From: Shewanella eurypsychrophilus
GTDB taxonomy: Bacteria; Pseudomonadota; Gammaproteobacteria; Enterobacterales; Shewanellaceae
Reading direction: 5' to 3'
NCBI RefSeq assembly: GCF_007004545.3
Contig: NZ_CP045503.2
Coordinates: 3,194,501 to 3,258,500 of the forward strand
Length of the DNA: 64,000 nt
Part shown: one piece after another, positions 8,818 through 18,165 of the stretch
Numbering within the stretch: position 1 is the first letter of the stretch
Layout of the letters: each line of letters starts with the position of its first letter
The notes under the pieces: model-generated
Database searches by the model: none
The model's input: only the letters and a program-made list of their open reading frames with translations
What the model was told of the DNA's origin: nothing
Made by a program: the position numbers and the translations under genes

Positions 8818-10347
8818 ATGGATAACAAAAATAAGCGGACACCGCTTGATGACGGGCCAGATTGGAATTTCGAATTACTACAAGCATACCTAACCGAAAT
8901 TGAACGCGTCGCAACACATTATAAACTTGACGCATACCCTAATCAGATTGAAGTGATCACTGCCGAACAAATGATGGATGCCTATGCCGGTATAGGCATG
9001 CCCTTAGGCTACACACACTGGTCTTTCGGGAAAAAATTTATTGAAACAGAACAAAGTTATAAACGTGGAGAAATGGGGCTGGCCTACGAAATAGTCATCA
9101 ATTCAGATCCATGTATTGCTTATCTTATGGAGGAGAATACCATCACGATGCAAGCATTGGTGATGGCTCACGCCAGCTTTGGACATAATAGCTTCTTTAA
9201 AAACAACTACCTATTTAAGACTTGGACAGATGCGAGTTCAATAATTGATTATCTGGTCTTCGCAAAAAACTATATCAGAGAATGCGAAGAGACCCATGGT
9301 ATCAACCAAGTCGAGCTAATCGTTGATTCATGCCATGCATTAATGAATTATGGTGTCGATAGATACAAGAGACCCAGTGAAATTTCTTTTAAAGAAGAGC
9401 AACACAGGCAGAAAGAGCGTGAAGAGTACCTGCAAAGTCAGGTAAATGACTTATGGAGAACCATCCCGAAACCTCACCATGAGCAAACAGAAAAGACGGA
9501 GTTTACCTTCCCGGAAGAGCCTCAAGAAAACATTCTATATTTTATCGAAAAGCATGCCCCCTTACTTGAACCTTGGCAAAGAGAAATCGTTCGCATAGTT
9601 CGAAAAATGGGGCAATATTTTTATCCACAAAAACAAACACAGGTCATGAACGAAGGTTGGGCAACATTTTGGCACTATACCATTCTTAATCATTTGTATG
9701 ATGATGGTCTGGTGACTGATAGCTTTATGATTGAATTCCTTAAAAATCATACCAATGTCATTGCACAGCCAAGCTATAACAGTCCTTACTATAGTGGAAT
9801 TAACCCCTATGCTTTGGGGTTTAATATGTTTGTCGATATTAGACGGATCTGTGAGAACCCGACAGCAGAGGACAAAGAATGGTTCCCAGATATTGCGGGC
9901 AGTGATTGGCTTGAAACACTGCATTTTGCAATGCGTAACTTTAAAGATGAAAGTTTTATCAGCCAATATCTTTCGCCAAATATTATCAGACAATTTAAGC
10001 TTTTTGGTATATTGGATGATGATAAGAAAAATTTTCTTGCCGTCTCGGCCATTCATGATGAACAAGGCTATAAAGAGATCCGTCAGATGCTATCTCAGCA
10101 GTATAACCTTTCTAACTTAGAACCTAATATTCAGATCCATCAGGTTGAAGTCACAGGCGATCGGTCAATAACACTGCAATACATTCCAACAAACAGGATC
10201 CCGCTAGCAGATAGTTGCCATGAGGTCGTTAAACACTTACACCGTCTTTGGGGCTTCGATGTCAGATTAGAGGAGATCAATGAGCAAGGTGTCGCGAGTA
10301 TTATCGCTTCGTGCCCTGACAAACAGCAGGAGTTGGATCAAGTATAA
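8818..10347 (+). CDS. spoVR: SpoVR family protein (YcgB)
   Basis: The third gene of the stress operon, starting 8 nt after yeaH, with GGGGGCG just before the ATG. At 509 residues it is the length of E. coli YcgB. Features include the N-terminal PDWNFELLQAYLTEIERVA, the conserved HASFGHNSFFKNNY segment, and NEGWATFWHYTILNHLYD, whose conserved His and Glu residues could bind metal. In Bacillus the homologue affects spore cortex formation; in non-sporulating bacteria the role is unknown. A strong terminator follows. Confidence 0.93.
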   Translation: MDNKNKRTPLDDGPDWNFELLQAYLTEIERVATHYKLDAYPNQIEVITAEQMMDAYAGIGMPLGYTHWSFGKKFIETEQSYKRGEMGLAYEIVINSDPCIAYLMEENTITMQALVMAHASFGHNSFFKNNYLFKTWTDASSIIDYLVFAKNYIRECEETHGINQVELIVDSCHALMNYGVDRYKRPSEISFKEEQHRQKEREEYLQSQVNDLWRTIPKPHHEQTEKTEFTFPEEPQENILYFIEKHAPLLEPWQREIVRIVRKMGQYFYPQKQTQVMNEGWATFWHYTILNHLYDDGLVTDSFMIEFLKNHTNVIAQPSYNSPYYSGINPYALGFNMFVDIRRICENPTAEDKEWFPDIAGSDWLETLHFAMRNFKDESFISQYLSPNIIRQFKLFGILDDDKKNFLAVSAIHDEQGYKEIRQMLSQQYNLSNLEPNIQIHQVEVTGDRSITLQYIPTNRIPLADSCHEVVKHLHRLWGFDVRLEEINEQGVASIIASCPDKQQELDQV

Positions 10348-10370
10348 TAACTGAATTTTTTTCAGCGACA

Positions 10371-10396
10371 AAAAAAGCGCCAATAGGCGCTTTTTT
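10371..10396. terminator. Bidirectional terminator between spoVR and rplY
   Basis: An 11-bp inverted repeat (10371-10381 and 10386-10396) with tetraloop AATA. The A-rich start and T-rich end let it serve both convergent genes. Confidence 0.88.
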
Positions 10397-10412
10397 ATTT
10401 CGAATTCACAAA

Positions 10413-10700
10413 TTAAGCAAATGTGAAATCAATATGCTCGATTTGAGCTCTGAATGCGTGACGCTGCATTGCCTGAACACGTACTTTAACTTCTTTACCA
10501 TCTACAGAGATAGTTAGGTCGCTAGAATAAAAGTCAGCATTTTCTTGAATGTTGATGATATCTTTATGGTCAAACTTGATAGAGATAGGCTCTTTACCAG
10601 CACCATAGATAACAGCAGGAACTTTATCCGCATGACGTAGGCGGCGGCTCGAACCTTTCCCGATTTCAGTGCGGATTTCAGCAGCGATAGTGTAAGACAT
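10413..10700 (-). CDS. rplY: 50S ribosomal protein L25
   Basis: L25 binds 5S rRNA in the large subunit. This is the short, single-domain form (95 residues, like the 94-residue E. coli protein), without the CTC extension. Recognisable segments are [20 protein letters not shown] near the N-terminus and [18 protein letters not shown] at the C-terminus. The start at 10700 was chosen because it matches the family N-terminus; an in-frame start 14 codons upstream would add an unrelated tail. Confidence 0.95.
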   Translation of the reverse strand: MSYTIAAEIRTEIGKGSSRRLRHADKVPAVIYGAGKEPISIKFDHKDIINIQENADFYSSDLTISVDGKEVKVRVQAMQRHAFRAQIEHIDFTFA

Positions 10701-10851
10701 AGTTTTCTCACTTAAATAATAATTAGTTTCAGATTGTCCCAACTTTCGACCAGTAAGGACGTTTTAACGCGGCCGTATAATAACACAGCGAATACAAGCG
10801 GACAAACCCTTTAGTTGCGCGACAAGTAATCCCCTTCAACTATTGATAACA

Positions 10852-11400
10852 TCACCAAGTACGGACAGGACCAGTGTCAACATGAATAAACCCAGATCTA
10901 GGGTAGTAACCCACGCCACCAAGTTTAAGTTCAATGGCAGCATCCCTAAGATCACTGAGTTTGACATCCGGTATAGCGATGTCCATTGCCATACCTTTCA
11001 TATGATAGCTTTTTTTAGCTACCCCACTACTTTTCGCCGCTAACATGGCATTGGTCTTAGGAGATCGGTATCCAGAAATCACATTAAAGTCTTGCTCAAC
11101 ATTGAGTGAATCTTTTAGGTTGAAAAGAAAATCATAAAGACGCTTGTCCATAGGTGCAGCTTCATTACGTCTATGGTCTCTTAAAATATGGCTAAAATCC
11201 GATAGGATCTGACTTTGGTAACTTCCATCCACCCAATAGCTTCCTTGCCCACGCTCTCCTGTGTGTAAATTATGAAACCCTAACGAACGTATTCCTTTCG
11301 TTGATCGGCTTGCATAGACTTTAGAAGGAACCATGGAAAACATTGCAGCGCCGCTAAGACCTAGCAACAACTGTCTACGAGTTGGACATACTACAGACAC
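10852..11400 (-). CDS. mepK: Murein endopeptidase MepK (YcbK, DUF882)
   Basis: A 182-residue exported protein, the same length as E. coli MepK, which cleaves 3-3 peptide cross-links in peptidoglycan. The N-terminus has twin arginines (RR at 8-9) before a hydrophobic stretch, suggesting Tat export. The zinc site of the M15-like fold is visible: SGYRSPKTN, His133 and Asp140 in SYHMKGMAMD, and His173 in HVDTG. It lies 106 bp downstream of ldtD, whose product makes the 3-3 links, so maker and cutter are co-encoded as in E. coli. Confidence 0.9.
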   Translation of the reverse strand: MSVVCPTRRQLLLGLSGAAMFSMVPSKVYASRSTKGIRSLGFHNLHTGERGQGSYWVDGSYQSQILSDFSHILRDHRRNEAAPMDKRLYDFLFNLKDSLNVEQDFNVISGYRSPKTNAMLAAKSSGVAKKSYHMKGMAMDIAIPDVKLSDLRDAAIELKLGGVGYYPRSGFIHVDTGPVRTW

Positions 11401-11506
11401 ACAACCACCATTGATTATTTTTTACGCAAAACAGCCAACAAATTAAACTGAAATCAATCAAATTTCAAGTAAACAATCGTGATCAGCGCAGTGATTATGA
11501 GTGGGA

Positions 11507-12922
11507 TTAGGGTGTTAAGTGGGCTATTGCAGTGTTAAGTACCGAATTTTGATGATAAATATCATTTCTGTATTGAGCATTACCATTTTCATCGATCCAT
11601 GCAGTCCAGTAAACTAAATGCACAGGTAACGTATCATTAAGGGAAAACCATTGTGTTTTGCGCCTTTCAATCTGCATCTCTACCCAAGTTTGCTTATCTT
11701 TAACTAAATGGGATGCCATCCAATTAGCTAACCCCTCAACATTTTCAATACGTATGCACCCCGAAGAAAGTGCTCGGTTGGACTCGTTAAACAGGTCTTT
11801 ATCTGAAGTATCGTGTATATACACGTTATATTTATTTTTAAAAAAGAATTTATATCGGCCTAAGGTATTTCCTTCACCAGGCTTTTGCACTAATCGATAT
11901 GGAAATCGACCATGCGCCAAATCTTGCCATTCTTGTGGTGATTTACTCACAAGCTCCCCGTGTCTGTCGAAAACATCAAAGTTTCTCTGCTCAATATAAC
12001 CGCCATCTTCTCTTACCTTAGGCAATAGATCTCGTGTCAGTAATCGTCTCGGGACACGCCAACTGGGATTTATGACTAGATTGGATATCTGACTACTTAG
12101 TACCGGAGTTTGTCGATATGGTTTACCCACAATAACTCTAGACTGCAACTCTATTCGACCATGACTGATGAGCTCTAATTGAAATGCTGGTATATTGATT
12201 AATAAGAATCTGGGCTCTACCGAGGCTAAAAACCTGGTCTTATCGACAAAGTTCATCGCCAGTAAACGAGCTCGTTCGAATGGCTTCAGATTTATCCATC
12301 GAAGCGTTTCTGGCCCAATAATACCATCTCGCTTTAATCCATGACGTTGCTGAAAACTCTTCACCCCGATGATAAAGTGGGCATCTGCTATATGAATATC
12401 TTGTTTAAGTTGATCACTATTATTTGAACTATCTACATCCCCGAGTAACAGCAATCTGCGGCGAATTTCTGGCACTAAGCTATGTACATCACCCTCTTCT
12501 AACCACCTATCGATTCGTAATTCTCCCCACTCTTCTTGTTGGCTTAACCACAATTGAAAACGAACTTTATTACTGGTGGCTAGGTAGTCACTTGATAATG
12601 GCTCTAAGGCAAACACATGCGCAAGTAAATCGGTATAGTTTACTGATTTACTTGCATTATTTGGAACACCAACAGATGTCCAAAATTCTTGTAGATCAGA
12701 TAAAATATGCTCAACTCTGGTTTTTTTTAGCTCATTCGTGCCTAAGGTTAATGCCCGATAGTCGTTATCTAATTGTTTAGAAGGCCGAATTAGTTGTGCA
12801 AATTGAATTTGAAAGGCTAAAGATTGGTAAGCAGCTTCTGCGCGCTCTATGGCAAACGAAGGATTGATATTGAGTAACAACAAGGTTACTAAGAGTGCGT
12901 AACTTGAACTCCTTCCAAGCAT
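11507..12922 (-). CDS. ldtD: L,D-transpeptidase (YcbB/LdtD type)
   Basis: It forms 3-3 cross-links between meso-diaminopimelate residues of peptidoglycan in the periplasm. The 471 residues comprise a signal peptide (cleavage near residue 24), a region with a peptidoglycan-binding repeat (FQQRHGLKRDGIIGPETLRW), and a YkuD catalytic domain with the motif H-(x)n-SSGCIR, catalytic Cys near residue 389. E. coli LdtD is about 615 residues, so this one is shorter, mostly before the catalytic domain. It is upstream of mepK on the same strand. Confidence 0.88.
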   Translation of the reverse strand: MLGRSSSYALLVTLLLLNINPSFAIERAEAAYQSLAFQIQFAQLIRPSKQLDNDYRALTLGTNELKKTRVEHILSDLQEFWTSVGVPNNASKSVNYTDLLAHVFALEPLSSDYLATSNKVRFQLWLSQQEEWGELRIDRWLEEGDVHSLVPEIRRRLLLLGDVDSSNNSDQLKQDIHIADAHFIIGVKSFQQRHGLKRDGIIGPETLRWINLKPFERARLLAMNFVDKTRFLASVEPRFLLINIPAFQLELISHGRIELQSRVIVGKPYRQTPVLSSQISNLVINPSWRVPRRLLTRDLLPKVREDGGYIEQRNFDVFDRHGELVSKSPQEWQDLAHGRFPYRLVQKPGEGNTLGRYKFFFKNKYNVYIHDTSDKDLFNESNRALSSGCIRIENVEGLANWMASHLVKDKQTWVEMQIERRKTQWFSLNDTLPVHLVYWTAWIDENGNAQYRNDIYHQNSVLNTAIAHLTP

Positions 12923-13088
12923 AAACTTACCTCCTTAAATATACCGAACTATTTCAGTCTGATCGAAGGACATATCGACCGATAGTTAAGTATGGCAAAT
13001 TTTTGGAGGTATTGAGTAGAATACTAAAGAGGGAAATTGCATCCCTCTTAGATAGTTTAAATCGTGAAGTAATCTTTCTATAAATAGT

Positions 13089-13658
13089 TTAATTAACGCT
13101 TAAAGTGGCACGTGTAATGATAGTTTGACCAGAACCAGGGGAATATTGGAGCTGCCAATTTTCCGAGCCAATAGCACGATTATCAGAAATGTAATTATAA
13201 TAGCAGTATGATCCACCAGTTAACGATGAGCCATTACCATAATGGTAAACAATATCTGTATCGCCTCCAAAAGCAGCGTTATTATGAGGTGCAAGGACAT
13301 AGTCGTCGCCCTCTAGCAAGCCTTGCCAAATTTCTTTACATTTGTCGCCCGTTAAATGGTTTCCATCCCCACCATTTGTAGTACTGAGTGGAAATCCAGT
13401 GTTACTAGAATCTAATGTACCATCACCATAACAGGACAAATCATCTACTTGACTACTAGCCCCTGACGCATTCCAGCAGCTGTGATACATCTTAACCCCT
13501 GAAGAGAATGCCCCAAACAGACTTTTAGCTGCTGAATCATGGGCATCTTGGCCTAAATTAATAAACTTAGGAAGCGCAACTACAGAGAGGAGTCCAAGAA
13601 TAATGATCACAACGACTAACTCAATTAAAGTAAAACCTTTCGAAACGACATATTTCAT
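13089..13658 (-). CDS. Type IV pilin-like protein (MSHA-like)
   Basis: 189 residues with a class III prepilin signal: MKYVVSKG, then [14 protein letters not shown], with Glu at position 5 of the mature form. A prepilin peptidase would cut after Gly8. The mature part continues [20 protein letters not shown], which resembles MSHA minor pilins, then a Gly/Ser-rich head with four Cys residues suited to disulphides. No assembly ATPase, secretin or other pilin gene is near, so it is an orphan that probably relies on machinery encoded elsewhere. Confidence 0.75.
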   Translation of the reverse strand: MKYVVSKGFTLIELVVVIIILGLLSVVALPKFINLGQDAHDSAAKSLFGAFSSGVKMYHSCWNASGASSQVDDLSCYGDGTLDSSNTGFPLSTTNGGDGNHLTGDKCKEIWQGLLEGDDYVLAPHNNAAFGGDTDIVYHYGNGSSLTGGSYCYYNYISDNRAIGSENWQLQYSPGSGQTIITRATLSVN

Positions 13659-13938
13659 TAACTTGAACTCTTAAAATATATTCAATGGCATTTGGGATAA
13701 ATTATACCATTAAAAAAACTCTATTCTCATCATCTAAATCACAAATATGTTCATGCGAGTTTAATAATACCAAGACATAAAGCAAGTGATTCTATCTGTC
13801 ACAGATAAAATGATTCAACGGTATGTTGTGAGTCTCCGAGTGTACTCGGTCAGACTTAAGCTATACGATGTATAAATGCTGCGAGGGCTTAAAATTCAAT
13901 TGTTCTATTGAGTACACAGCTCAGCAAACGCTAGATAC
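13659..13938. other. Intergenic region with a palindromic hairpin
   Basis: About 310 bp between the pilin gene and the tRNA-Leu gene without a credible reading frame. It holds a hairpin at 13831-13856: AGTCT-CCGAG, loop TGTA, CTCGG-tc-AGACT, i.e. a 10-bp stem with a 2-nt bulge. There is also a small palindrome ATCTGTCACAGAT near 13793. The pilin promoter is presumably here, but I cannot place it. Confidence 0.4.
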
Positions 13939-13966
13939 AAAAAAGCCCCGACATAAGTCGAGGCTT
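13939..13966 (-). terminator. Terminator of the tRNA Gly-Cys-Leu operon
   Basis: Read on the minus strand, an 8-bp stem GCCTCGAC / GTCGGGGC (one G-U) with loop TTAT is followed by six T residues. It lies just downstream of tRNA-Leu. Confidence 0.85.
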
Positions 13967-13972
13967 GAATGA

Positions 13973-14058
13973 TGGTACCCGAGGCCGGACTTGAACCGGC
14001 ACGCCTATTAAGCGAGGGATTTTAAATCCCTTGTGTCTACCAATTCCACCACTCGGGC
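13973..14058 (-). tRNA. tRNA-Leu(TAA)
   Basis: An 86-nt tRNA with an encoded CCA end. The anticodon stem GGGAT/ATCCC encloses TTTAAAA, giving anticodon TAA. The long variable arm and the T-arm GCCGGTTCAAGTCCGGC are present. It is the last gene of a Gly-Cys-Leu tRNA cluster, the same order as glyW-cysT-leuZ in E. coli. Confidence 0.95.
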
Positions 14059-14140
14059 AAACTCGTTGACTTTGATGATACGTACTCTTGGTAGTAAGCA
14101 CTGTATCTTATCGCTAAGATACTCATCAAACTCTAAATTG

Positions 14141-14214
14141 TGGAGGCGCGACCCGGAGTCGAACCGAGATCGACGGATTTGCAATCCGCAGCATAACCAT
14201 TCTGCCATCGCGCC
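14141..14214 (-). tRNA. tRNA-Cys(GCA)
   Basis: A 74-nt tRNA with encoded CCA. Acceptor GGCGCGA pairs with TCGCGCC. The anticodon loop TTGCAAA gives GCA. It sits between tRNA-Gly and tRNA-Leu. Confidence 0.95.
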
Positions 14215-14228
14215 ACATAAAGTAAAAT

Positions 14229-14323
14229 TGGAGCGACATATCGGGTTCGAAACAAATACCGATATCCTATAACTAGGTATCGCGCAGCTGATTTAAATAA
14301 AGAGTCAACTGAGCTAATGTCAC
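14229..14323 (-). pseudogene. Degenerate tRNA-Gly copy 1
   Basis: A 95-nt relative of the neighbouring tRNA-Gly. The first 18 nt (one mismatch) and the last 23 nt including CCA match the intact gene. The D-loop/anticodon part is replaced: about 22 nt starting ACTCTTTAT are inserted after CAGTTG, the GCC anticodon is gone, and seven extra nt are inserted before TTCGAA of the T-arm. It cannot act as a normal tRNA. It lies between tRNA-Gly and tRNA-Cys, so it is probably co-transcribed. Confidence 0.75.
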
Positions 14324-14336
14324 TTATCATATAAAT

Positions 14337-14412
14337 TGGAGCGACATATCGGGTTCGAACCGATGACCTATACCTTGGCAAGGTATCGCTCTACCAACTG
14401 AGCTAATGTCGC
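14337..14412 (-). tRNA. tRNA-Gly(GCC)
   Basis: A 76-nt tRNA with encoded CCA. Acceptor GCGACAT pairs with ATGTCGC, the D-arm is TAGCTCAGTTGGTAGAGC, and the anticodon loop TTGCCAA gives GCC. It is intact, with degenerate copies on both sides. Confidence 0.95.
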
Positions 14413-14419
14413 TTACATT

Positions 14420-14493
14420 TTGACGTTTTAACATTTACTGTAATCATCACTAAAGGTATCGCACTTAACCTTTATCAACTGAGCTAATGTCGC
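14420..14493 (-). pseudogene. Degenerate tRNA-Gly copy 2 (5' part)
   Basis: On the minus strand the first 18 nt are identical to tRNA-Gly (GCGACATTAGCTCAGTTG). The copy then diverges, regains GCGATACCTT, and loses the anticodon and the whole T-arm and 3' end. The lower boundary is approximate. It lies directly upstream of the intact gene in the same orientation. Confidence 0.65.
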
Positions 14494-14645
14494 ATAAATC
14501 AATTTATCAATCTTACTTGCAGCAAGTTCTTTCTTAAGAAGCTTTCCCCTGACTGCGGAATGGCATTCTACCGATTTAGCGCCAAGAGTCAATCGCATAT
14601 TTAACGATAAATGACTGCTTGCACACTAATTAGTCTTATTGCATT

Positions 14646-15203
14646 TTAATCATTCGATTCGGCGGTTAAATCACCCCAAGCAGCTAAGATATAACTCATC
14701 ATTGACCAAAAGGTCAGAACTGTAGCCACATAGAATAGCGCGAAAGCAGCGTAAGTGACTAAATCGTTAGGCTGCCAAATAAGACCGGTTATCGCCACCA
14801 TCTGTGCAGCGGTTTTATATTTACCTACCCAAGACACGGCTACAGCGCCACGTTTTCCGATCTCAGCCATCCACTCTCTCAATGCAGAGATCACAATCTC
14901 ACGACCAATCATAAATAAAGCAGGCAAGGTCAACCAAATATTGTTGTGTTCTGCAACCAAAAGCACAAGGGCTGTGATAACCATGATTTTATCGGCTACC
15001 GGATCGAGAAAAGCCCCAAATCGAGTAGACTGTTTTAATTTTCGCGCGGCATAACCATCTAGAGCATCAGTGACAGCAGCTAGCCAGAAAACAAATGCAG
15101 CAGCGAAAGGCGACCAGGTATATGGAACATAAAAAAGTACAATAAACACAGGTAACAAAAATATTCGAAACAAAGTTAAAGCTATAGGAATATTAAACGG
15201 CAT
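14646..15203 (-). CDS. pgsA: Phosphatidylglycerophosphate synthase
   Basis: An inner-membrane enzyme making phosphatidylglycerol phosphate from CDP-diacylglycerol and glycerol-3-phosphate. The CDP-alcohol phosphotransferase motif is complete: Asp49-Gly50, Ala53-Arg54, Gly63, Asp67, Asp71. The 185 residues have about four membrane helices and match E. coli PgsA along the whole length, starting [14 protein letters not shown]. The order uvrY-uvrC-pgsA-tRNA is conserved with E. coli. Confidence 0.95.
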   Translation of the reverse strand: MPFNIPIALTLFRIFLLPVFIVLFYVPYTWSPFAAAFVFWLAAVTDALDGYAARKLKQSTRFGAFLDPVADKIMVITALVLLVAEHNNIWLTLPALFMIGREIVISALREWMAEIGKRGAVAVSWVGKYKTAAQMVAITGLIWQPNDLVTYAAFALFYVATVLTFWSMMSYILAAWGDLTAESND

Positions 15204-15250
15204 GAGAAAACCAATAGTTTAAAAGCAGCGCCAATCTTGCCTGAATTTTT

Positions 15251-17080
15251 CTAGCCTCGCAACGAATCATGTATTGTTTGTGCCATTTCTAGACTAATCC
15301 CGGGCACTTTAGCCAATTCGGTCACACTTGCGCCCTTAACTTCTTGGATCCCACCTAAATATTGCAGCAAGGCTTTACGCCGTTTCGGACCCACTCCTGC
15401 AATAGATTCTAAAGTAGAAGTATTACGCGTTTTCTGACGCTTATTTCTATGTCCTGTAATAGCAAAACGATGCGACTCATCACGGATATGTTGAATTAAA
15501 TGTAATGCGCCTGAATCGGCGGCAAGTGAGAATGAAACTTCGTTTTCACCATAAATCAAGGTTTCCAAGCCGGGCTTTCTGCCCTCACCTTTCGCGATGC
15601 CGATAAGCATAGGCGCTATGTCAATATTGGCAAATTTCTCATCTACAATCTTTTGCGCGATCCTCAATTGGCCAATACCACCATCAATAAACAAGATGTC
15701 AGGGATCTTTCCTGTCTTATCTATTTTATCAAATCGTCTCGTTATCGCTTGCTTCATAGCAGCATAATCATCACCTGGGGTGATCCCGTTAATATTGTAA
15801 CGGCGATAATCTGCTTTATTAGGCCCTTCTCGATTAAAAACAACACAAGAAGCAACCGTGCTCTCGCCCATGGTATGACTAATGTCAAAGCACTCCATAC
15901 GCTGGATCTTTGTGCCCATCTCTAATGCTTCTTCTAGCAATAGAAATCTTTGTTCCACAGTGTTCTTATGCGATAGATGAGTATTGACGGCATTTTTTGC
16001 GTTCGTTACAGCTAAGCGCAAAAAGTTGGCTCGCTCACTGCGAACCTTGGTTTTAATTTCAACTTTCTTATTTAAGGCTGTCTGGATCGCTTGTTCTAAT
16101 TGAGTATGGTCATCAAAGCTATGACTTAATAAAATCTCTTTAGGTAGCGTTCTGTGACTATCAGCATTTAGATAAAATTGGATCATGAAAGCGCTCAACA
16201 CTTCATCAAGATCTGTTTGCGCGGGAATAGAGGGATAATAGCTACGGCTACCAAAAACCTTGCCGTCGCGAATAAACAAAAGGTGAAAACAAGCGACTCC
16301 GGACGCATAGTGCGCACCAATCACATCCATATCACCAGACGTGTTTGAAATCTCCTGTTGCTCCGCCACTCTTCTCAATGCCGAAATTTGATCTCGATAG
16401 CTTGCGGCTAGCTCATATTCAAGTGATTGAGCACTCGCCTCCATTTTATCAACCAGCTCTGTCATGACTTGCTGATTTTTACCTTTAAGAAATAAACTCG
16501 CTAACTTCACTTGAGCACCATAGTCAGCTTCACTCACCTTGTCGACGCAAGGGGCACTGCAACGACCTATCTGATACTGCAGGCATGGCCTTGAACGAGA
16601 TTTATAGTAAAGATCATCACATTGACGGATTGGAAATATTTTTTGTAAAAGATGTAAGCTCTCTCGAACAGCGCCACCATTTGGATAAGGGCCAAAGTAT
16701 GTGCCTTTATCGCGTTTAGGACCTCGGTGATAAGCAAGCCTTGGGTGCTTGTGGTGACTGAGTAAAATATAAGGATAAGATTTATCATCCCTAAGCAACA
16801 CATTATATCTGGGCATATATTGCTTGATATAATCATTTTCTAAGATAAGGGCATCAGTCTCACTATGAGTGAGCGTCACATCAATATTTGCGATATGAGA
16901 AACGAGAGCCTGGGTTTTAATGTGTGGAAGGTTCTTCCTAAAATAAGAACTAAGACGCTTCTTAAGATCTTTGGCTTTACCTACATAAATGACGACATCC
17001 TCTGCATCGTACATCCGATAAACACCCGACGAAGAGGAAACGCTCTTTAGAAAAAGAGCTGAATCAAACTGACTTGACAT
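15251..17080 (-). CDS. uvrC: Excinuclease ABC subunit C
   Basis: The nuclease of nucleotide excision repair; it makes both incisions in the UvrB-DNA complex. The 609 residues contain an N-terminal GIY-YIG nuclease domain ([21 protein letters not shown], residues 19-39), a Cys-rich linker ([13 protein letters not shown]), a UVR motif, the RNase H-like second nuclease domain ([22 protein letters not shown]) and C-terminal helix-hairpin-helix repeats ([16 protein letters not shown]). It is 59 bp downstream of uvrY. Confidence 0.97.
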   Translation of the reverse strand: MSSQFDSALFLKSVSSSSGVYRMYDAEDVVIYVGKAKDLKKRLSSYFRKNLPHIKTQALVSHIANIDVTLTHSETDALILENDYIKQYMPRYNVLLRDDKSYPYILLSHHKHPRLAYHRGPKRDKGTYFGPYPNGGAVRESLHLLQKIFPIRQCDDLYYKSRSRPCLQYQIGRCSAPCVDKVSEADYGAQVKLASLFLKGKNQQVMTELVDKMEASAQSLEYELAASYRDQISALRRVAEQQEISNTSGDMDVIGAHYASGVACFHLLFIRDGKVFGSRSYYPSIPAQTDLDEVLSAFMIQFYLNADSHRTLPKEILLSHSFDDHTQLEQAIQTALNKKVEIKTKVRSERANFLRLAVTNAKNAVNTHLSHKNTVEQRFLLLEEALEMGTKIQRMECFDISHTMGESTVASCVVFNREGPNKADYRRYNINGITPGDDYAAMKQAITRRFDKIDKTGKIPDILFIDGGIGQLRIAQKIVDEKFANIDIAPMLIGIAKGEGRKPGLETLIYGENEVSFSLAADSGALHLIQHIRDESHRFAITGHRNKRQKTRNTSTLESIAGVGPKRRKALLQYLGGIQEVKGASVTELAKVPGISLEMAQTIHDSLRG

Positions 17081-17139
17081 AAATTGAATAGCTAAACATA
17101 AATAGAGAATATAAACCTTTACGGTACATGTTTACAGGC

Positions 17140-17784
17140 TTAAAACTGACCAGTATCAAGCATCTTGTAGCGAATCGCTAAACGTGTCAGTTCAACATCA
17201 CCACTGATCCCAAGCTTTGCAAATAAACGATAACGATAACTATTAACGGTTTTAGGGCTAAGGTTTAGTTGCTCAGAGATTTCACTGACCTTTTCCCCAT
17301 TGGTGATCATCATCATGATCTGTAGCTCACGCTCAGATAAAGACTGAAAAGGATTATCGTCATTGGAATTAAATTGGCTCAATGCCATCTGCTGCGCAAT
17401 TTCAGGCGAAAGATACCGCTGCCCATGCGCGACTTGACGAATGGCTTGTAACACCTCTGGAGGAGTTGCACCTTTCGTTAGATATCCAGAAGCCCCAGCT
17501 TGCATAACCTTGGTAGGAAAAGGATCTTCTGTTTGAATGGTTAACACTATAATTTTAGCATGAGACTGGTGGCGCAATATTTTTCGAGTAGCTTCTAATC
17601 CGCCAATCCCCGGCATATTCATGTCCATCAAAATCACATCGGCTTCGTTACTACGGCTCCATAGAACCGCAGTTTCACCATCTCCCGCTTCGCCCACTAC
17701 CTTAATGCCACGTTCATCTTCAAGAATACGCCGTATTCCTGTGCGCACTAACTCATGATCATCAACTAAATATACTGAAATCAA
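17140..17784 (-). CDS. uvrY: Response regulator UvrY (GacA/VarA type)
   Basis: The regulator of the BarA/UvrY (GacS/GacA) system, which drives the small RNAs that titrate CsrA. The 214 residues have a receiver domain with phospho-acceptor Asp54 and acidic pair Asp8-Asp9, and a LuxR-type helix-turn-helix (LSERELQIMMMITNGEKVSE). The start codon is TTG at 17784, with AAGG nine nt upstream; no in-frame ATG would preserve the receiver domain. uvrY heads the uvrY-uvrC-pgsA block. Confidence 0.94.
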   Translation of the reverse strand: MISVYLVDDHELVRTGIRRILEDERGIKVVGEAGDGETAVLWSRSNEADVILMDMNMPGIGGLEATRKILRHQSHAKIIVLTIQTEDPFPTKVMQAGASGYLTKGATPPEVLQAIRQVAHGQRYLSPEIAQQMALSQFNSNDDNPFQSLSERELQIMMMITNGEKVSEISEQLNLSPKTVNSYRYRLFAKLGISGDVELTRLAIRYKMLDTGQF

Positions 17785-18165
17785 TTCAAATTACCTTAGG
17801 GCTAACGTGAAGAATCTCACCTGATTCAAATTCTTATTTAATGCTAATTTAGCCCATAAGCCATCAATAAGAAAGCTCGTTTTTTAATATGCGAGATGAT
17901 TAACCGCAGGTAAGCCCTTACATTGAGCGAATAACGACCAACTCATTGTATTTATTTGTTTTATTCATGCGAATACAGATTAAACCAGGGATGAGAAAGC
18001 TGGTGATGAATGATAAGCCGGCTTCAATAGACCCACTATAGAGCCTAATAAGCTAGATCAAGAATACATTAAGAGCTATGAGTAAAATGTTTTTACTGGC
18101 TCTTTGTTAAAATCTAAAATGCACAAACAGGAAACGAAAGTAATATTCAGTGGTCATTACAACCG
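17785..18165. other. Intergenic region, nothing recognised
   Basis: About 380 bp between uvrY and the end of the diguanylate cyclase gene. I see no convincing coding frame, tRNA or strong hairpin. The uvrY promoter should lie in the first 150 bp. Sequence becomes more AT-rich toward 18165. Confidence 0.4.

Noticed and set aside
14008..14381. Short reading frames over the tRNA Gly-Cys-Leu cluster
   Set aside because: They overlap tRNA genes and degenerate copies on either strand and have no protein-like composition.
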